NCBI RefSeq assembly: GCF_014649655.1
Contig: NZ_BMTL01000006.1
Span: 281,464 to 345,463, forward strand
Length of the DNA: 64,000 nucleotides
Source of the DNA: Streptomyces humidus
GTDB taxonomy: Bacteria > Actinomycetota > Actinomycetes > Streptomycetales > Streptomycetaceae
Reading direction: 5' to 3'
Under the pieces are notes generated by a model. It was not told where the DNA came from and ran no database searches. It was given only the letters and a program-made list of their open reading frames with translations. Every line of letters begins with the position of its first letter. Position 1 is the stretch's first letter. Position numbers and translations under genes: made by a program. Positions 9,368 through 17,864 of this stretch are shown in pieces.

Positions 9368-10281
9368 GCGCCCAGGAGCGGCTGGCCGACGCGCTGTACG
9401 GCCTCGGCTGGAGCACCGTCAAGAAGCTTCCCGAGCCGGTCGCCGTACGGCTCGGCCGCACCGTCGCCGACCTCGCGTGGAAGCGACGCGGCAAGGGCGT
9501 GCGGAGGCTGGAGAGCAACTACGCGCGCGTGGTGCCGGACGCGAGCCCCGAGCGCCTGGCCGAGCTCTCGCGCGCGGGGATGCGCTCCTATCTGCGGTAC
9601 TGGATGGAGTCCTTCCGGCTGCCGGCCTGGAGCGTCGCGCGCGTGCGAAGCGGCTTCGACCCCAAGGGCCTGCACCATCTGACGGACGGCATCGCCTCCG
9701 GCCGGGGCGTCGTCCTCGCCCTGCCGCACATGGCGAACTGGGACCTGGCCGGCGCCTGGGTCACCACCGAGCTGAAGACGCCGTTCACCACCGTCGCCGA
9801 GCGCCTGAAGCCGGAAACGCTGTACGACCGGTTCGTGGCCTACCGGGAGGGGCTCGGCATGGAGGTGCTGCCGCACACCGGCGGCACCGCGTTCGGCACC
9901 CTGGCCCGGCGGCTGCGCGAGGGCGGCCTGGTCTGTCTGGTCGCCGAGCGGGACCTGTCGGCCTCCGGCGTCGAGGTGGACTTCTTCGGGGACCGGATGC
10001 GGATGCCCGCGGGCCCGTCCCTGCTCGCCCAGCAGACGGGCGCGCTCCTGCTCCCCGTCACCCTCTGGTACGACGACTCGCCCGTCATGCAGGGCCGCGT
10101 GCACCCACCGATCGAGACGCCCGGGTCAGGCACCCGGGCCGAGAAGACGTCCGTCATGACACAGGCCCTGGCGGACGCCTTCGCCACCGGCATCGCCGAC
10201 CACCCGGAGGACTGGCACATGCTCCAGCGTTTGTGGCTCGCGGACCTGGAACCCCGCCCGTCGGACGGGGACCCGGCGTGA
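9364..10281 (+). CDS. Phosphatidylinositol mannoside acyltransferase (PatA-like, LpxL/HtrB family)
   Basis: 305 residues of the lysophospholipid/lipid A acyltransferase family. The catalytic HxxxxD motif is seen as LPHMANWDLAG near residue 124, followed by the conserved 'AERLKP' and 'RDLSASGVEVDFFG' blocks. In mycobacteria the gene at this position acylates the mannose of PIM1, and the same pgsA-acyltransferase-pimA order here supports that role. It acts at the cytoplasmic face of the membrane. The GTG start overlaps the pgsA stop by four bases, and its own stop overlaps the pimA start in the same way, so the three are one translationally coupled operon. Confidence 0.9.
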   Translation: MSAQERLADALYGLGWSTVKKLPEPVAVRLGRTVADLAWKRRGKGVRRLESNYARVVPDASPERLAELSRAGMRSYLRYWMESFRLPAWSVARVRSGFDPKGLHHLTDGIASGRGVVLALPHMANWDLAGAWVTTELKTPFTTVAERLKPETLYDRFVAYREGLGMEVLPHTGGTAFGTLARRLREGGLVCLVAERDLSASGVEVDFFGDRMRMPAGPSLLAQQTGALLLPVTLWYDDSPVMQGRVHPPIETPGSGTRAEKTSVMTQALADAFATGIADHPEDWHMLQRLWLADLEPRPSDGDPA

Positions 10282-11447
10282 GGATCGGCATCGTCTGCCC
10301 CTACTCCTGGGACGTGCCGGGCGGCGTCCAGTTCCACATCCGCGACCTCGCCGAGTACTTCCTCGGGCTCGGCCACGAGGTATCCGTCCTGGCCCCCGCC
10401 GACGACGACACCCCGCTGCCCCCGTACGTCGTCTCGGCCGGCCGCGCCGTCCCGGTGCCCTACAACGGCTCGGTCGCCCGCCTCAACTTCGGGTTCCTGT
10501 CCGCCGCGCGCGTGCGGCGCTGGCTGCACGACGGGGCGTTCGACGTCGTCCACATCCACGAGCCGACCTCGCCGTCCCTCGGCCTGCTGACCTGCTGGGC
10601 GGCGTCGGGGCCGATAGTGGCCACCTTCCACACGTCCAACCCGCGCTCGCGCGCGATGATCGCCGCCTACTCGATCCTTCAGGCAGCCCTGGAGAAGATC
10701 AGCGCGCGGATCGCGGTCAGCGAGTACGCCCGGCGCACGCTGGTGGAGCACCTCGGCGGGGACGCGGTCGTCATCCCCAACGGCGTCGACGTCGACTTCT
10801 TCGCGCGGGCCGAGCCCAACCCCGCGTGGCAGGGCGAGACCCTCGGCTTCATCGGCCGCATCGACGAGCCCCGCAAGGGCCTGCCGGTGCTGATGAAGGC
10901 GCTGCCGCGGATCTTCGCCGAGCGGCCGGACGCCCGGCTGCTGGTCGCCGGCCGCGGCGACGAGAAGGAGGCGGTGGCGGACCTGCCCGGGGAACTGCGC
11001 GCGCGCGTGGAGTTCCTCGGCATGGTCAGCGACGAGGACAAGGCGCGTTTCCTGCGCAGCGTCGACGTCTACGTCGCGCCCAACACGGGCGGCGAGAGCT
11101 TCGGCATCATCCTCGTCGAGGCCATGTCGGCCGGCGCCCCGGTGCTCGCCTCCGACCTCGACGCCTTCGCCCAGGTGCTCGACCAGGGCGCGGCGGGCGA
11201 GCTGTTCGCCAACGAGGACGCGGACGCGCTGGCCGAGGCGGCGGTGCGTCTCCTGGGCGACCCCGGGCGCAGGGCCGAACTGCGCGAGCGCGGCAGCGCG
11301 CACGTACGGCGCTTCGACTGGTCGACCGTCGGCGCCGACATCCTGTCGGTGTACGAGACGGTGACGGGCGGCGCGGCGGCGGTGGCGGCCGAGGAGGACC
11401 GGGGGCCGACGGGCCTGCGCTCCAGACTCGGCCTGGCGCGGGAGTGA
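10278..11447 (+). CDS. pimA: GDP-mannose-dependent phosphatidylinositol alpha-mannosyltransferase (PimA-like)
   Basis: 389 residues with the GT-B fold of family GT4. The N-terminal 'PYSWDVPGGVQFHI' is the acceptor loop typical of PimA. 'HIHEPTSPS' and the C-terminal 'FIGRIDEPRKGL' nucleotide-binding stretch follow, then the E-x7-E motif ESFGIILVE near residue 275. It transfers the first mannose to phosphatidylinositol on the cytoplasmic leaflet. It is the third gene of the coupled lipid operon; the GTG start overlaps the preceding stop by four bases. The tail after about residue 370 is low-complexity Ala/Glu/Arg. Confidence 0.92.
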   Translation: MRIGIVCPYSWDVPGGVQFHIRDLAEYFLGLGHEVSVLAPADDDTPLPPYVVSAGRAVPVPYNGSVARLNFGFLSAARVRRWLHDGAFDVVHIHEPTSPSLGLLTCWAASGPIVATFHTSNPRSRAMIAAYSILQAALEKISARIAVSEYARRTLVEHLGGDAVVIPNGVDVDFFARAEPNPAWQGETLGFIGRIDEPRKGLPVLMKALPRIFAERPDARLLVAGRGDEKEAVADLPGELRARVEFLGMVSDEDKARFLRSVDVYVAPNTGGESFGIILVEAMSAGAPVLASDLDAFAQVLDQGAAGELFANEDADALAEAAVRLLGDPGRRAELRERGSAHVRRFDWSTVGADILSVYETVTGGAAAVAAEEDRGPTGLRSRLGLARE

Positions 11448-11467
11448 CGGGCGCGCGCTCCCGGACC

Positions 11468-11499
11468 CGGCCCCGGCCGGCGCCGCCGAGCCGGGGCCG
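11468..11499 (+). terminator. Terminator of the pgsA-acyltransferase-pimA operon
   Basis: Perfect 10-bp stem (11468-11477 with 11490-11499) about 20 bases after the pimA stop. It is very GC-rich and has no T-tract. Confidence 0.6.
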
Positions 11500-11602
11500 C
11501 GCCCGGGACGCCCGGCCGGAGCCCCGCGGTGAGGCGCCCGGGCGGGCGCCCGTCCTCCGCCGGGCGTACGGGCGCGGAGCACGCGCGCGTGAGACGCACG
11601 GG

Positions 11603-11608
11603 TAGCCT
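11603..11608 (+). promoter_or_regulatory. -10 box of a leaderless transcript
   Basis: TAGCCT ends eight bases before GTG 11617, the spacing expected if transcription starts at the first base of the start codon. There is no ribosome site between them. No convincing -35. Confidence 0.5.
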
Positions 11609-11616
11609 TGCCGCCC

Positions 11617-12159
11617 GTGACCGCAACCCTGATCTGGATCCTGGCCGTCCTCGTCGTGATCGGCCTCTACCTGAGCTGGACGGCGGGACGACTGGACCGG
11701 CTGCACACCCGCATCGACGCCACCCGCGCCGCGCTGGACGCGCAGTTGCTGCGCCGTGCCTCGGTGGCGCAGGAACTGGCCACCTCCAAGGTCCTCGATC
11801 CCGCGGCCTCGATCGTCCTGTACGAGGCCGCGCACGCCGCCCGGCAGGCCGAGGAGGAGCAGCGGGAGGTCGCCGAGAGCGAACTCAGCCAGGCCCTGCG
11901 GGCCGTCTTCGCGGACGCCCAGCAGCTGGACGGCGTGCGCGTGGCGCCCGGGGGAGAGGCGGCGGCCCGCGAGCTCACGGAGGCCGTCCGCCGGGTCCCC
12001 ATGGCCCGCCGCTTCCACAACGACGCCGTGGGCGCGGCCCGCAGACTGCGCGAACACCGCAAGGTGCGCTGGTTCCGGCTCGCCGGCCACGCCCCGTTCC
12101 CGCTGGCCTTCGAGATGGACGACGAACCGCCGGCCGCACTCGTGGACCGGGCGAGCTGA
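11617..12159 (+). CDS. Small membrane-anchored protein, LemA-like N terminus
   Basis: 180 residues. One N-terminal membrane helix (residues 4-20) is followed by a predicted helical cytoplasmic domain. The stretch after the helix ('[31 protein letters not shown]') resembles the N-terminal helices of LemA proteins, but the rest does not clearly match, so the name is tentative. The middle is Glu/Ala-rich and probably coiled coil. The start GTG 11617 is preferred over TTG 11608, which is part of the -10 box. It lies between the PIM operon and pdxS. The role is unknown; a link to envelope lipids is only inferred from position. Confidence 0.75.
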   Translation: MTATLIWILAVLVVIGLYLSWTAGRLDRLHTRIDATRAALDAQLLRRASVAQELATSKVLDPAASIVLYEAAHAARQAEEEQREVAESELSQALRAVFADAQQLDGVRVAPGGEAAARELTEAVRRVPMARRFHNDAVGAARRLREHRKVRWFRLAGHAPFPLAFEMDDEPPAALVDRAS

Positions 12160-12262
12160 CGAAAAGGATCCACCGGCTGTTCATTGGCCCTTGCTGTGGA
12201 CTGGCCCGCTCACGTTTCCTCGGTGCTGCACAAATCCTCTTTTAAGCGAGCGAGGTCACCCC

Positions 12263-13174
12263 GTGTCCAGCACGATCTCCGACAACCAGACCCCCGAGAC
12301 CGGCACCGCGCGCGTGAAGCGCGGCATGGCCGAGCAGCTCAAGGGCGGCGTGATCATGGACGTCGTCACGCCGGAGCAGGCGAAGATCGCCGAGGACGCG
12401 GGCGCGGTCGCCGTCATGGCGCTCGAGCGGGTCCCGGCCGACATCCGCAAGGACGGCGGCGTGGCCCGCATGTCCGACCCCGACATGATCGAAGGCATCA
12501 TCGAGGCCGTCTCGATCCCGGTCATGGCCAAGTCCCGCATCGGCCACTTCGTCGAGGCCCAGGTGCTGCAGTCGCTCGGCGTGGACTACATCGACGAGTC
12601 CGAGGTCCTCACCCCGGCCGACGAGGTCAACCACTCCGACAAGTTCGCGTTCACGACCCCCTTCGTCTGCGGCGCCACCAACCTGGGCGAGGCCCTGCGC
12701 CGCATCGCCGAGGGCGCCGCGATGATCCGCTCCAAGGGCGAGGCCGGCACCGGCAACGTCGTCGAGGCCGTCCGCCACCTGCGGCAGATCAAGAACGAGA
12801 TCGCCCGGCTGCGCGGCTTCGACAACAACGAGCTGTACGCCGCCGCCAAGGACCTGCGCGCCCCCTACGAGCTGGTCAAGGAGGTCGCCGAGCTCGGCAA
12901 GCTCCCCGTCGTGCTGTTCTCCGCCGGCGGCGTGGCGACCCCGGCCGACGCCGCGCTGATGCGCCAGCTCGGCGCCGAGGGCGTCTTCGTCGGCTCCGGC
13001 ATCTTCAAGTCCGGCGACCCGGCCAAGCGCGCCGCCGCCATCGTGAAGGCCACCACCTTCTACGACGACCCGAAGATCATCGCGGACGCGTCCCGCAACC
13101 TCGGCGAGGCCATGGTCGGCATCAACTGCGACACCCTGCCCGAGGCCGAGCGCTACGCCAACCGCGGCTGGTAA
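12263..13174 (+). CDS. pdxS: Pyridoxal 5'-phosphate synthase subunit PdxS
   Basis: A 303-residue TIM-barrel synthase that makes PLP from ribose 5-phosphate, glyceraldehyde 3-phosphate and ammonia supplied by PdxT. Conserved features include '[13 protein letters not shown]' at the N terminus, the catalytic Lys in [10 protein letters not shown], the phosphate-binding '[16 protein letters not shown]' and '[10 protein letters not shown]'. The length is normal. The start GTG 12263 has a GAGCGAGGT ribosome site. The preceding 103 bases are unusually AT-rich for this genome and probably hold the promoter. pdxT follows after eight bases, so the two subunits are made together. Confidence 0.96.
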   Translation: MSSTISDNQTPETGTARVKRGMAEQLKGGVIMDVVTPEQAKIAEDAGAVAVMALERVPADIRKDGGVARMSDPDMIEGIIEAVSIPVMAKSRIGHFVEAQVLQSLGVDYIDESEVLTPADEVNHSDKFAFTTPFVCGATNLGEALRRIAEGAAMIRSKGEAGTGNVVEAVRHLRQIKNEIARLRGFDNNELYAAAKDLRAPYELVKEVAELGKLPVVLFSAGGVATPADAALMRQLGAEGVFVGSGIFKSGDPAKRAAAIVKATTFYDDPKIIADASRNLGEAMVGINCDTLPEAERYANRGW

Positions 13175-13182
13175 TCGTCCTC

Positions 13183-13794
13183 ATGAGCAACGAAGTCCCT
13201 GTCATAGGCGTCCTGGCCCTCCAGGGCGACGTACGGGAGCATCTCGTCGCCCTGGCCGCGGCCGACGCCGTGGCCAGGCCGGTGCGTCGCCCCGAGGAAC
13301 TGGCCGGGGTCGACGGCCTCGTCCTGCCCGGCGGAGAGTCCACGACCATCTCCAAGCTGGCCGTCCTCTTCGGCGTGATGGAACCGCTCCGCGCGCGCGT
13401 GCGGAGCGGGATGCCCGTCTACGGCACCTGCGCGGGCCTGATCCTGCTCGCCGACAAGATCCTCGACCCGCGCTCGGGTCAGGAGACCGTCGGCGGCATC
13501 GACATGATCGTGCGCCGCAACGCCTTCGGACGGCAGAACGAGTCCTTCGAGGCGTCCGTGGACGTCGAGGGCGTCGCCGGCGCTCCCGTCGACGGCGTGT
13601 TCATCCGCGCCCCCTGGGTGGAGTCGGTCGGCGCGGCGGCCGAGGTGCTCGCCGAGCACGACGGTCACATCGTCGCGGTCCGTCAGGGCAACGCGCTCGC
13701 CACGTCGTTCCACCCGGAGCTGACCGGCGACCACCGCGTGCACTCCCTGTTCGTCGACATGGTGCGCGCGAACCGGGCGGCCGAGTCCTTGTAG
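13183..13794 (+). CDS. pdxT: Pyridoxal 5'-phosphate synthase glutaminase subunit PdxT
   Basis: A 203-residue class I-like glutamine amidotransferase that releases ammonia for PdxS. The nucleophile Cys is in [10 protein letters not shown] near residue 86, 'LPGGESTT' forms the oxyanion loop, and the His/Glu of the triad are in SFHPELT near the C terminus. The ATG 13183 lies eight bases after pdxS with a weak ribosome site, consistent with coupled translation. A possible -10 for the next gene (TAGGAT 13792-13797) overlaps its stop codon. Confidence 0.95.
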   Translation: MSNEVPVIGVLALQGDVREHLVALAAADAVARPVRRPEELAGVDGLVLPGGESTTISKLAVLFGVMEPLRARVRSGMPVYGTCAGLILLADKILDPRSGQETVGGIDMIVRRNAFGRQNESFEASVDVEGVAGAPVDGVFIRAPWVESVGAAAEVLAEHDGHIVAVRQGNALATSFHPELTGDHRVHSLFVDMVRANRAAESL

Positions 13795-13868
13795 GATTCG
13801 GGGGTCCCCCAGGCTCTCGACGTCCGGGGGAGTTCGGACGAGACGGGTTACGCGAAGGAGACAGGCAG

Positions 13869-14621
13869 ATGTCCGGCCACTCTAAATGGGCTACGACGAA
13901 GCACAAGAAGGCCGTGATCGACGCCAAGCGCGGCAAGCTCTTCGCGAAGCTGATCAAGAACATCGAGGTCGCGGCGCGCATGGGCGGCGTGGACCTGGAA
14001 GGCAACCCCACGCTGTACGACGCCGTGCAGAAGGCCAAGAAGTCGTCGGTTCCGAACAAGAACATCGACTCGGCGATCAAGCGCGGCGGCGGTCTCGAAG
14101 CCGGTGGCGCCGACTACGAGACGATCATGTACGAGGGTTACGGCCCGAACGGCGTGGCCGTGCTCATCGAGTGCCTCACCGACAACCGCAACCGGGCCGC
14201 CTCCGACGTGCGCGTCGCCATGACCCGCAACGGCGGCTCCATGGCCGACCCCGGCTCCGTGTCGTACCTCTTCAACCGCAAGGGCGTCGTGATCGTCCCC
14301 AAGGGCGAGCTGGGCGAGGACGACGTGCTGGGCGCGGTGCTCGACGCGGGCGCCGAGGAGGTCAACGACCTCGGCGAGTCCTTCGAGGTGCTCAGCGAGG
14401 CCACCGACCTGGTCGCGGTGCGCACGGCCCTCCAGGAGGCCGGCATCGACTACGACTCCGCCGACGCCAACTTCGTCCCGACCATGCAGGTCGAGCTGGA
14501 CGAGGAAGGCGCGAGGAAGATCTTCAAGCTGATCGACGCGCTGGAGGACAGCGACGACGTGCAGAACGTCTTCGCCAACTTCGACGTCAGCGACGAGGTC
14601 ATGGAGAAGGTCGACGCGTAG
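13869..14621 (+). CDS. YebC/TACO1-family protein (translation factor or transcriptional regulator)
   Basis: 250 residues, full length for the YebC/TACO1 family. The N terminus [23 protein letters not shown] is the family hallmark, followed by '[13 protein letters not shown]' and '[14 protein letters not shown]'. Bacterial relatives have been described both as transcriptional regulators and as ribosome-associated factors that ease translation of difficult (for example proline-rich) stretches. Position upstream of ruvCAB is conserved in many bacteria, but a terminator and a separate promoter split them here. GGAG at 13857-13860 supports ATG 13869. Confidence 0.93.
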   Translation: MSGHSKWATTKHKKAVIDAKRGKLFAKLIKNIEVAARMGGVDLEGNPTLYDAVQKAKKSSVPNKNIDSAIKRGGGLEAGGADYETIMYEGYGPNGVAVLIECLTDNRNRAASDVRVAMTRNGGSMADPGSVSYLFNRKGVVIVPKGELGEDDVLGAVLDAGAEEVNDLGESFEVLSEATDLVAVRTALQEAGIDYDSADANFVPTMQVELDEEGARKIFKLIDALEDSDDVQNVFANFDVSDEVMEKVDA

Positions 14622-14644
14622 GGCCGCCGCGAACCGGGCGGACC

Positions 14645-14680
14645 CGTCGGGCCGGTGGGACACGTCCTGCCGGCCCGACG
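14645..14680 (+). terminator. Terminator after the YebC-family gene
   Basis: Perfect 11-bp stem: 14645-14655 pairs with 14670-14680, with a 14-base loop. It lies 24 bases after the stop and directly before the ruvC promoter, so ruvCAB is insulated from upstream transcription. Confidence 0.75.
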
Positions 14681-14683
14681 TCG

Positions 14684-14706
14684 TTGTCGGTGCCTGCGGA
14701 TAGCCT
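14684..14706 (+). promoter_or_regulatory. DNA-damage (RecA-NDp/PafBC-type) promoter of ruvCAB
   Basis: TTGTCGGTG (14684-14692), eight bases, then TAGCCT (14701-14706). This is an exact match to TTGTCRGTG-N8-TANNNT, the mycobacterial RecA-independent damage-response promoter motif read by the PafBC regulator. ruvC starts 76 bases downstream. Between them lie two GACGACGTC repeats (14707-14715 and 14728-14736), spaced 21 bases apart. Confidence 0.75.
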
Positions 14707-14781
14707 GACGACGTCAGAGACCGGACGGACGACGTCCGAGGTCACCGGGCGACGGACGGCCGGCGGTGAAGGGGAGGGCGC

Positions 14782-15330
14782 GTGCGGGTACTGGGTGTGG
14801 ACCCCGGACTGACCCGGTGCGGTCTCGGCGTCGTCGAGGGCGTCGCGGGACGACCGCTCACCATGCTCGGCGTGGGCGTCGTACGCACGCCCGCCGACGC
14901 CGAGTTGGGGCAGCGCCTGGTCGCCGTGGAGCAGGGCATGGAGCGCTGGCTCGACGAACACCGGCCTGAACTCGTCGCCGTGGAGCGGGTTTTCAGCCAA
15001 CACAACGTGCGCACGGTCATGGGCACCGCCCAGGCCAGCGCCGTCGCGATGCTGTGCGCGGCCCGCCGCGGCATCCCCGTCGCTCTGCACACCCCCAGCG
15101 AGGTCAAGGCCGCCGTCACCGGCAGCGGACGCGCAGACAAGGCCCAGGTCGGCGCGATGGTCACGCGCCTGCTCCGGCTCGACGCGCCCCCCAAGCCGGC
15201 CGACGCCGCCGACGCCCTCGCGCTCGCCATCTGCCACATCTGGCGCGCCCCCGCACAGAACCGACTCCAGCAGGCCGTCGCCCTCCACGCGGCCCGTTCC
15301 CCGATCCCTTCGAAAGGCCGTACGGCATGA
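14782..15330 (+). CDS. ruvC: Crossover junction endodeoxyribonuclease RuvC
   Basis: A 182-residue RNase H-fold resolvase that cuts Holliday junctions made during recombinational repair. The four acidic metal ligands are visible: Asp in [10 protein letters not shown] (residue 7), Glu in VAVERVF near residue 68, and the Asp pair in [14 protein letters not shown] near residue 140. GTG 14782 was chosen because GGGGAGGG lies just upstream. It is the first gene of ruvCAB and overlaps ruvA by four bases. The promoter upstream has a DNA-damage motif. Confidence 0.95.
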   Translation: MRVLGVDPGLTRCGLGVVEGVAGRPLTMLGVGVVRTPADAELGQRLVAVEQGMERWLDEHRPELVAVERVFSQHNVRTVMGTAQASAVAMLCAARRGIPVALHTPSEVKAAVTGSGRADKAQVGAMVTRLLRLDAPPKPADAADALALAICHIWRAPAQNRLQQAVALHAARSPIPSKGRTA

Positions 15331-15932
15331 TCGCCTTCGTCAGCGGCACGGTCGCCGCACTCGCTCCCGACTCCGCGGTGATCGAGGTGGGCGGCGTGGG
15401 CATGGCCCTGCAGTGCACGCCGAACACGCTGTCCACGCTCCGGCTCGGCCGGCCGGCGAAGCTCGCCACCTCCCTCGTCGTACGGGAGGACTCGCTGACC
15501 CTGTACGGCTTCGTGGACGACGACGAACGCCAGGTCTTCGAGCTGCTGCAGACCGCGAGCGGCGTCGGCCCGCGGCTGGCCCAGGCCATGCTGGCGGTGC
15601 ACGCCCCGGACGCGCTGCGCCGGGCCGTGGCCACGGGCGACGAGAAGGCGCTGATCGCGGTGCCGGGCATCGGCAAGAGGGGCGCCCAGAAACTGCTCCT
15701 CGAGCTCAAGGACAGGCTGGGCGAGCCGGTCGGCGCCCCCGTGGTCGGCGCGCCGGTCACCAGCGGCTGGCGCGACCAGCTGCACGCCGCTCTGATCGGC
15801 CTCGGGTACGCCACCCGCGAGGCCGACGAGGCGGTCGTCGCCGTGACCCCGCAGGCCGAGGCCGCCGAGGGCACGCCCCAGGTGGGCCCGCTGCTGAAGG
15901 CCGCCCTGCAGACCCTGAACCGCGCCCGCTAG
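15327..15932 (+). CDS. ruvA: Holliday junction branch-migration protein RuvA
   Basis: 201 residues. The tetramer binds the four-way junction and loads RuvB rings. Visible are the N-terminal OB fold ([10 protein letters not shown]... to about residue 65), helix-hairpin-helix motifs ('[15 protein letters not shown]' and '[18 protein letters not shown]'), and the C-terminal RuvB-binding domain starting with '[19 protein letters not shown]'. The ATG overlaps the ruvC stop (ATGA), and ruvB follows after 10 bases. Confidence 0.96.
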   Translation: MIAFVSGTVAALAPDSAVIEVGGVGMALQCTPNTLSTLRLGRPAKLATSLVVREDSLTLYGFVDDDERQVFELLQTASGVGPRLAQAMLAVHAPDALRRAVATGDEKALIAVPGIGKRGAQKLLLELKDRLGEPVGAPVVGAPVTSGWRDQLHAALIGLGYATREADEAVVAVTPQAEAAEGTPQVGPLLKAALQTLNRAR

Positions 15933-15942
15933 GAGAACGTCA

Positions 15943-17037
15943 GTGAACTGGGACGACACGAGCGACGAGACCGCCCCCGAGCGGCTCGCCGACCCCGCCG
16001 CGGAACGACTGGTGGGCTCTGTCGCCGACGGGGAGGACCAGGCGGTCGAGGCCGCCCTGCGCCCCAAGGACCTGGGCGAGTTCATCGGTCAGGAGAAGGT
16101 CCGTGAACAGCTCGACCTCGTCCTGCGCGCCGCACGCGCGCGGGGCGCGACCGCCGACCACGTGCTGCTCTCCGGCGCGCCCGGCCTGGGCAAGACCACC
16201 CTCTCGATGATCATCGCCGCCGAGATGGGCGCCCCGATCCGCATCACCAGCGGTCCCGCCATCCAGCACGCGGGCGACCTCGCGGCGATCCTGTCCTCCC
16301 TGCAGGAGGGCGAGGTCCTCTTCCTCGACGAGATCCACCGCATGTCCCGGCCCGCCGAGGAGATGCTGTACATGGCGATGGAGGACTTCCGCGTCGACGT
16401 CATCGTCGGCAAGGGGCCCGGCGCCACCGCCATCCCGCTCGAACTGCCCCCCTTCACCCTGGTCGGCGCCACCACGCGCGCGGGGCTGCTGCCGCCCCCG
16501 CTGCGCGACCGGTTCGGCTTCACCGCCCACATGGAGTTCTACGAGCCCGGCGAACTCCAGCGCGTGATCCACCGTTCGGCCGACCTGCTCGACGTGGCGA
16601 TCGACCCCGCCGGCGCCGCCGAGATCGCCGGCCGCTCCCGCGGCACCCCCCGTATCGCCAACCGTCTGCTGCGCCGGGTGCGCGACTACGCGCAGGTCAA
16701 GGCCGACGGGAACGTCACCCGTGAGATCGCGGCGGCGGCCCTCAAGGTCTACGAGGTGGACGAGCGCGGGCTGGACCGCCTGGACCGAGCGGTCCTGGAA
16801 GCCCTGCTGAAGCTGTTCGCGGGCGGTCCGGTCGGCCTGTCCACCCTCGCCGTCGCGGTGGGGGAGGAGCGCGAGACCGTCGAGGAGGTCGCCGAGCCGT
16901 TCCTCGTCAGGGAGGGTCTGCTGGCCCGTACGCCGCGGGGCAGGGTGGCCACCCCGGCGGCGTGGACGCACCTGGGGCTCACGCCCTCGCGCCCCCAGGC
17001 CCTGGGCGGCGGGCAACCAGACCTGTTCGGTACGTGA
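15943..17037 (+). CDS. ruvB: Holliday junction branch-migration ATPase RuvB
   Basis: A 364-residue AAA+ motor. Walker [11 protein letters not shown] is near residue 77, Walker B LFLDEIHR near residue 127, sensor 1 is in '[20 protein letters not shown]', the arginine-finger and lid region follow, and the winged helix begins near '[17 protein letters not shown]'. It drives branch migration with RuvA. GTG 15943 is preceded by AGGAG that overlaps the ruvA stop. It is the last gene of ruvCAB; a separate promoter for yajC follows. Confidence 0.96.
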   Translation: MNWDDTSDETAPERLADPAAERLVGSVADGEDQAVEAALRPKDLGEFIGQEKVREQLDLVLRAARARGATADHVLLSGAPGLGKTTLSMIIAAEMGAPIRITSGPAIQHAGDLAAILSSLQEGEVLFLDEIHRMSRPAEEMLYMAMEDFRVDVIVGKGPGATAIPLELPPFTLVGATTRAGLLPPPLRDRFGFTAHMEFYEPGELQRVIHRSADLLDVAIDPAGAAEIAGRSRGTPRIANRLLRRVRDYAQVKADGNVTREIAAAALKVYEVDERGLDRLDRAVLEALLKLFAGGPVGLSTLAVAVGEERETVEEVAEPFLVREGLLARTPRGRVATPAAWTHLGLTPSRPQALGGGQPDLFGT

Positions 17038-17096
17038 TGCGCGGGGCCGCGGCCGGGGCTTTGGCCGGGAGGGGAACCCAGGTGCCATGCTGGGCG

Positions 17097-17126
17097 TTGT
17101 TCCCTGCGCGCGGACTCGCTTAGACT
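17097..17126 (+). promoter_or_regulatory. Promoter of yajC-secDF
   Basis: TTGTTC (17097-17102), an 18-base spacer, and TAGACT (17121-17126). This is a good match to the vegetative streptomycete consensus, about 88 bases before yajC. Confidence 0.6.
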
Positions 17127-17213
17127 CCGCCGATGCCGCAGTTGTCGGCAGCACACAACCCCCATCCATCAGGCCGCTCAAGCGTCGCGGTCGTTTGAAG
17201 GAAGTTCCGACCC

Positions 17214-17732
17214 GTGAGTCCTGTGACCCTCCTCCCGTTCATCGTGCTCATCGGGGCCATGTTCCTGATGACCAGGTCGGCCAAGAAGAAGCAGCAGCAA
17301 GCGGCCGCCATGCGCAACGACCTGCAGCCCGGCAGCGGTGTCCGCACCATCGGGGGCATGTACGCGACGGTCAAGGAGGTCAGTGACGACACGATCCTCC
17401 TCGATGCGGGGCCGGGCGTGGAACTGCTCTTCGCGAAGAACTCGATCGGTGCCGTCCTGACCGACGACGAGTACAACCGCATCGTCCACGGCATCGAGCA
17501 CGACCTGAAGTCCGACACCGACATCGTCCCGGACGACGCCTCCTCCCTCACCGACTCCGCCGGTGCCGACGAGCCCGCCGACGAAGCTGTCGCCGCCTCC
17601 GACGAGAAGGCCGTCGACCTCGGCAAGAAGGACGGACCCGACGAGGTCCGGGAGAAGGCCGCCGAGACCGGGCAGGCCGACGCCGACGAAGAGCCGAAGA
17701 AGACCGACGGCGACTCCGACACGAAGAAGTAG
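17214..17732 (+). CDS. yajC: Preprotein translocase accessory subunit YajC
   Basis: 172 residues. A single N-terminal membrane helix (TLLPFIVLIGAMFLM, residues 5-19) is followed by the basic 'RSAKKKQQQ', the conserved 'GVRTIGGMYATV' block, and then a long acidic tail rich in Asp, Glu, Ala and Lys that is typical of actinobacterial YajC and not present in the short E. coli protein. It partners SecD/SecF in late steps of Sec export. GTG 17214 has an AAGGAAG ribosome site. A strong hairpin separates it from secD. Confidence 0.92.
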   Translation: MSPVTLLPFIVLIGAMFLMTRSAKKKQQQAAAMRNDLQPGSGVRTIGGMYATVKEVSDDTILLDAGPGVELLFAKNSIGAVLTDDEYNRIVHGIEHDLKSDTDIVPDDASSLTDSAGADEPADEAVAASDEKAVDLGKKDGPDEVREKAAETGQADADEEPKKTDGDSDTKK

Positions 17733-17741
17733 CCATGGTCC

Positions 17742-17772
17742 CGGCGCGTACGGGCCACACCCGTACGCGCCG
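17742..17772 (+). terminator. Strong hairpin between yajC and secD
   Basis: Perfect 13-bp stem: 17742-17754 pairs with 17760-17772, with a five-base loop, 10 bases after the yajC stop. It could partly terminate transcription or stabilise the yajC message, making secDF expression lower than yajC. Confidence 0.6.
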
Positions 17773-17864
17773 TGGCGCGCATCTCGCCAGGGGATCCCGA
17801 CACCATGTCATGGCCGCCGCCGCGCTGACCCGGCGCGACGCGGCCCGAGAGGGAGTACGAGAAG

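Noticed and set aside
12160..12262. MocR/PdxR operator before pdxS
   Set aside because: The region is AT-rich, but I could not find a convincing pair of direct repeats.
14622..14781. LexA box before ruvC
   Set aside because: No GAAC-N4-GTTC-like palindrome; the PafBC-type motif explains the region better.
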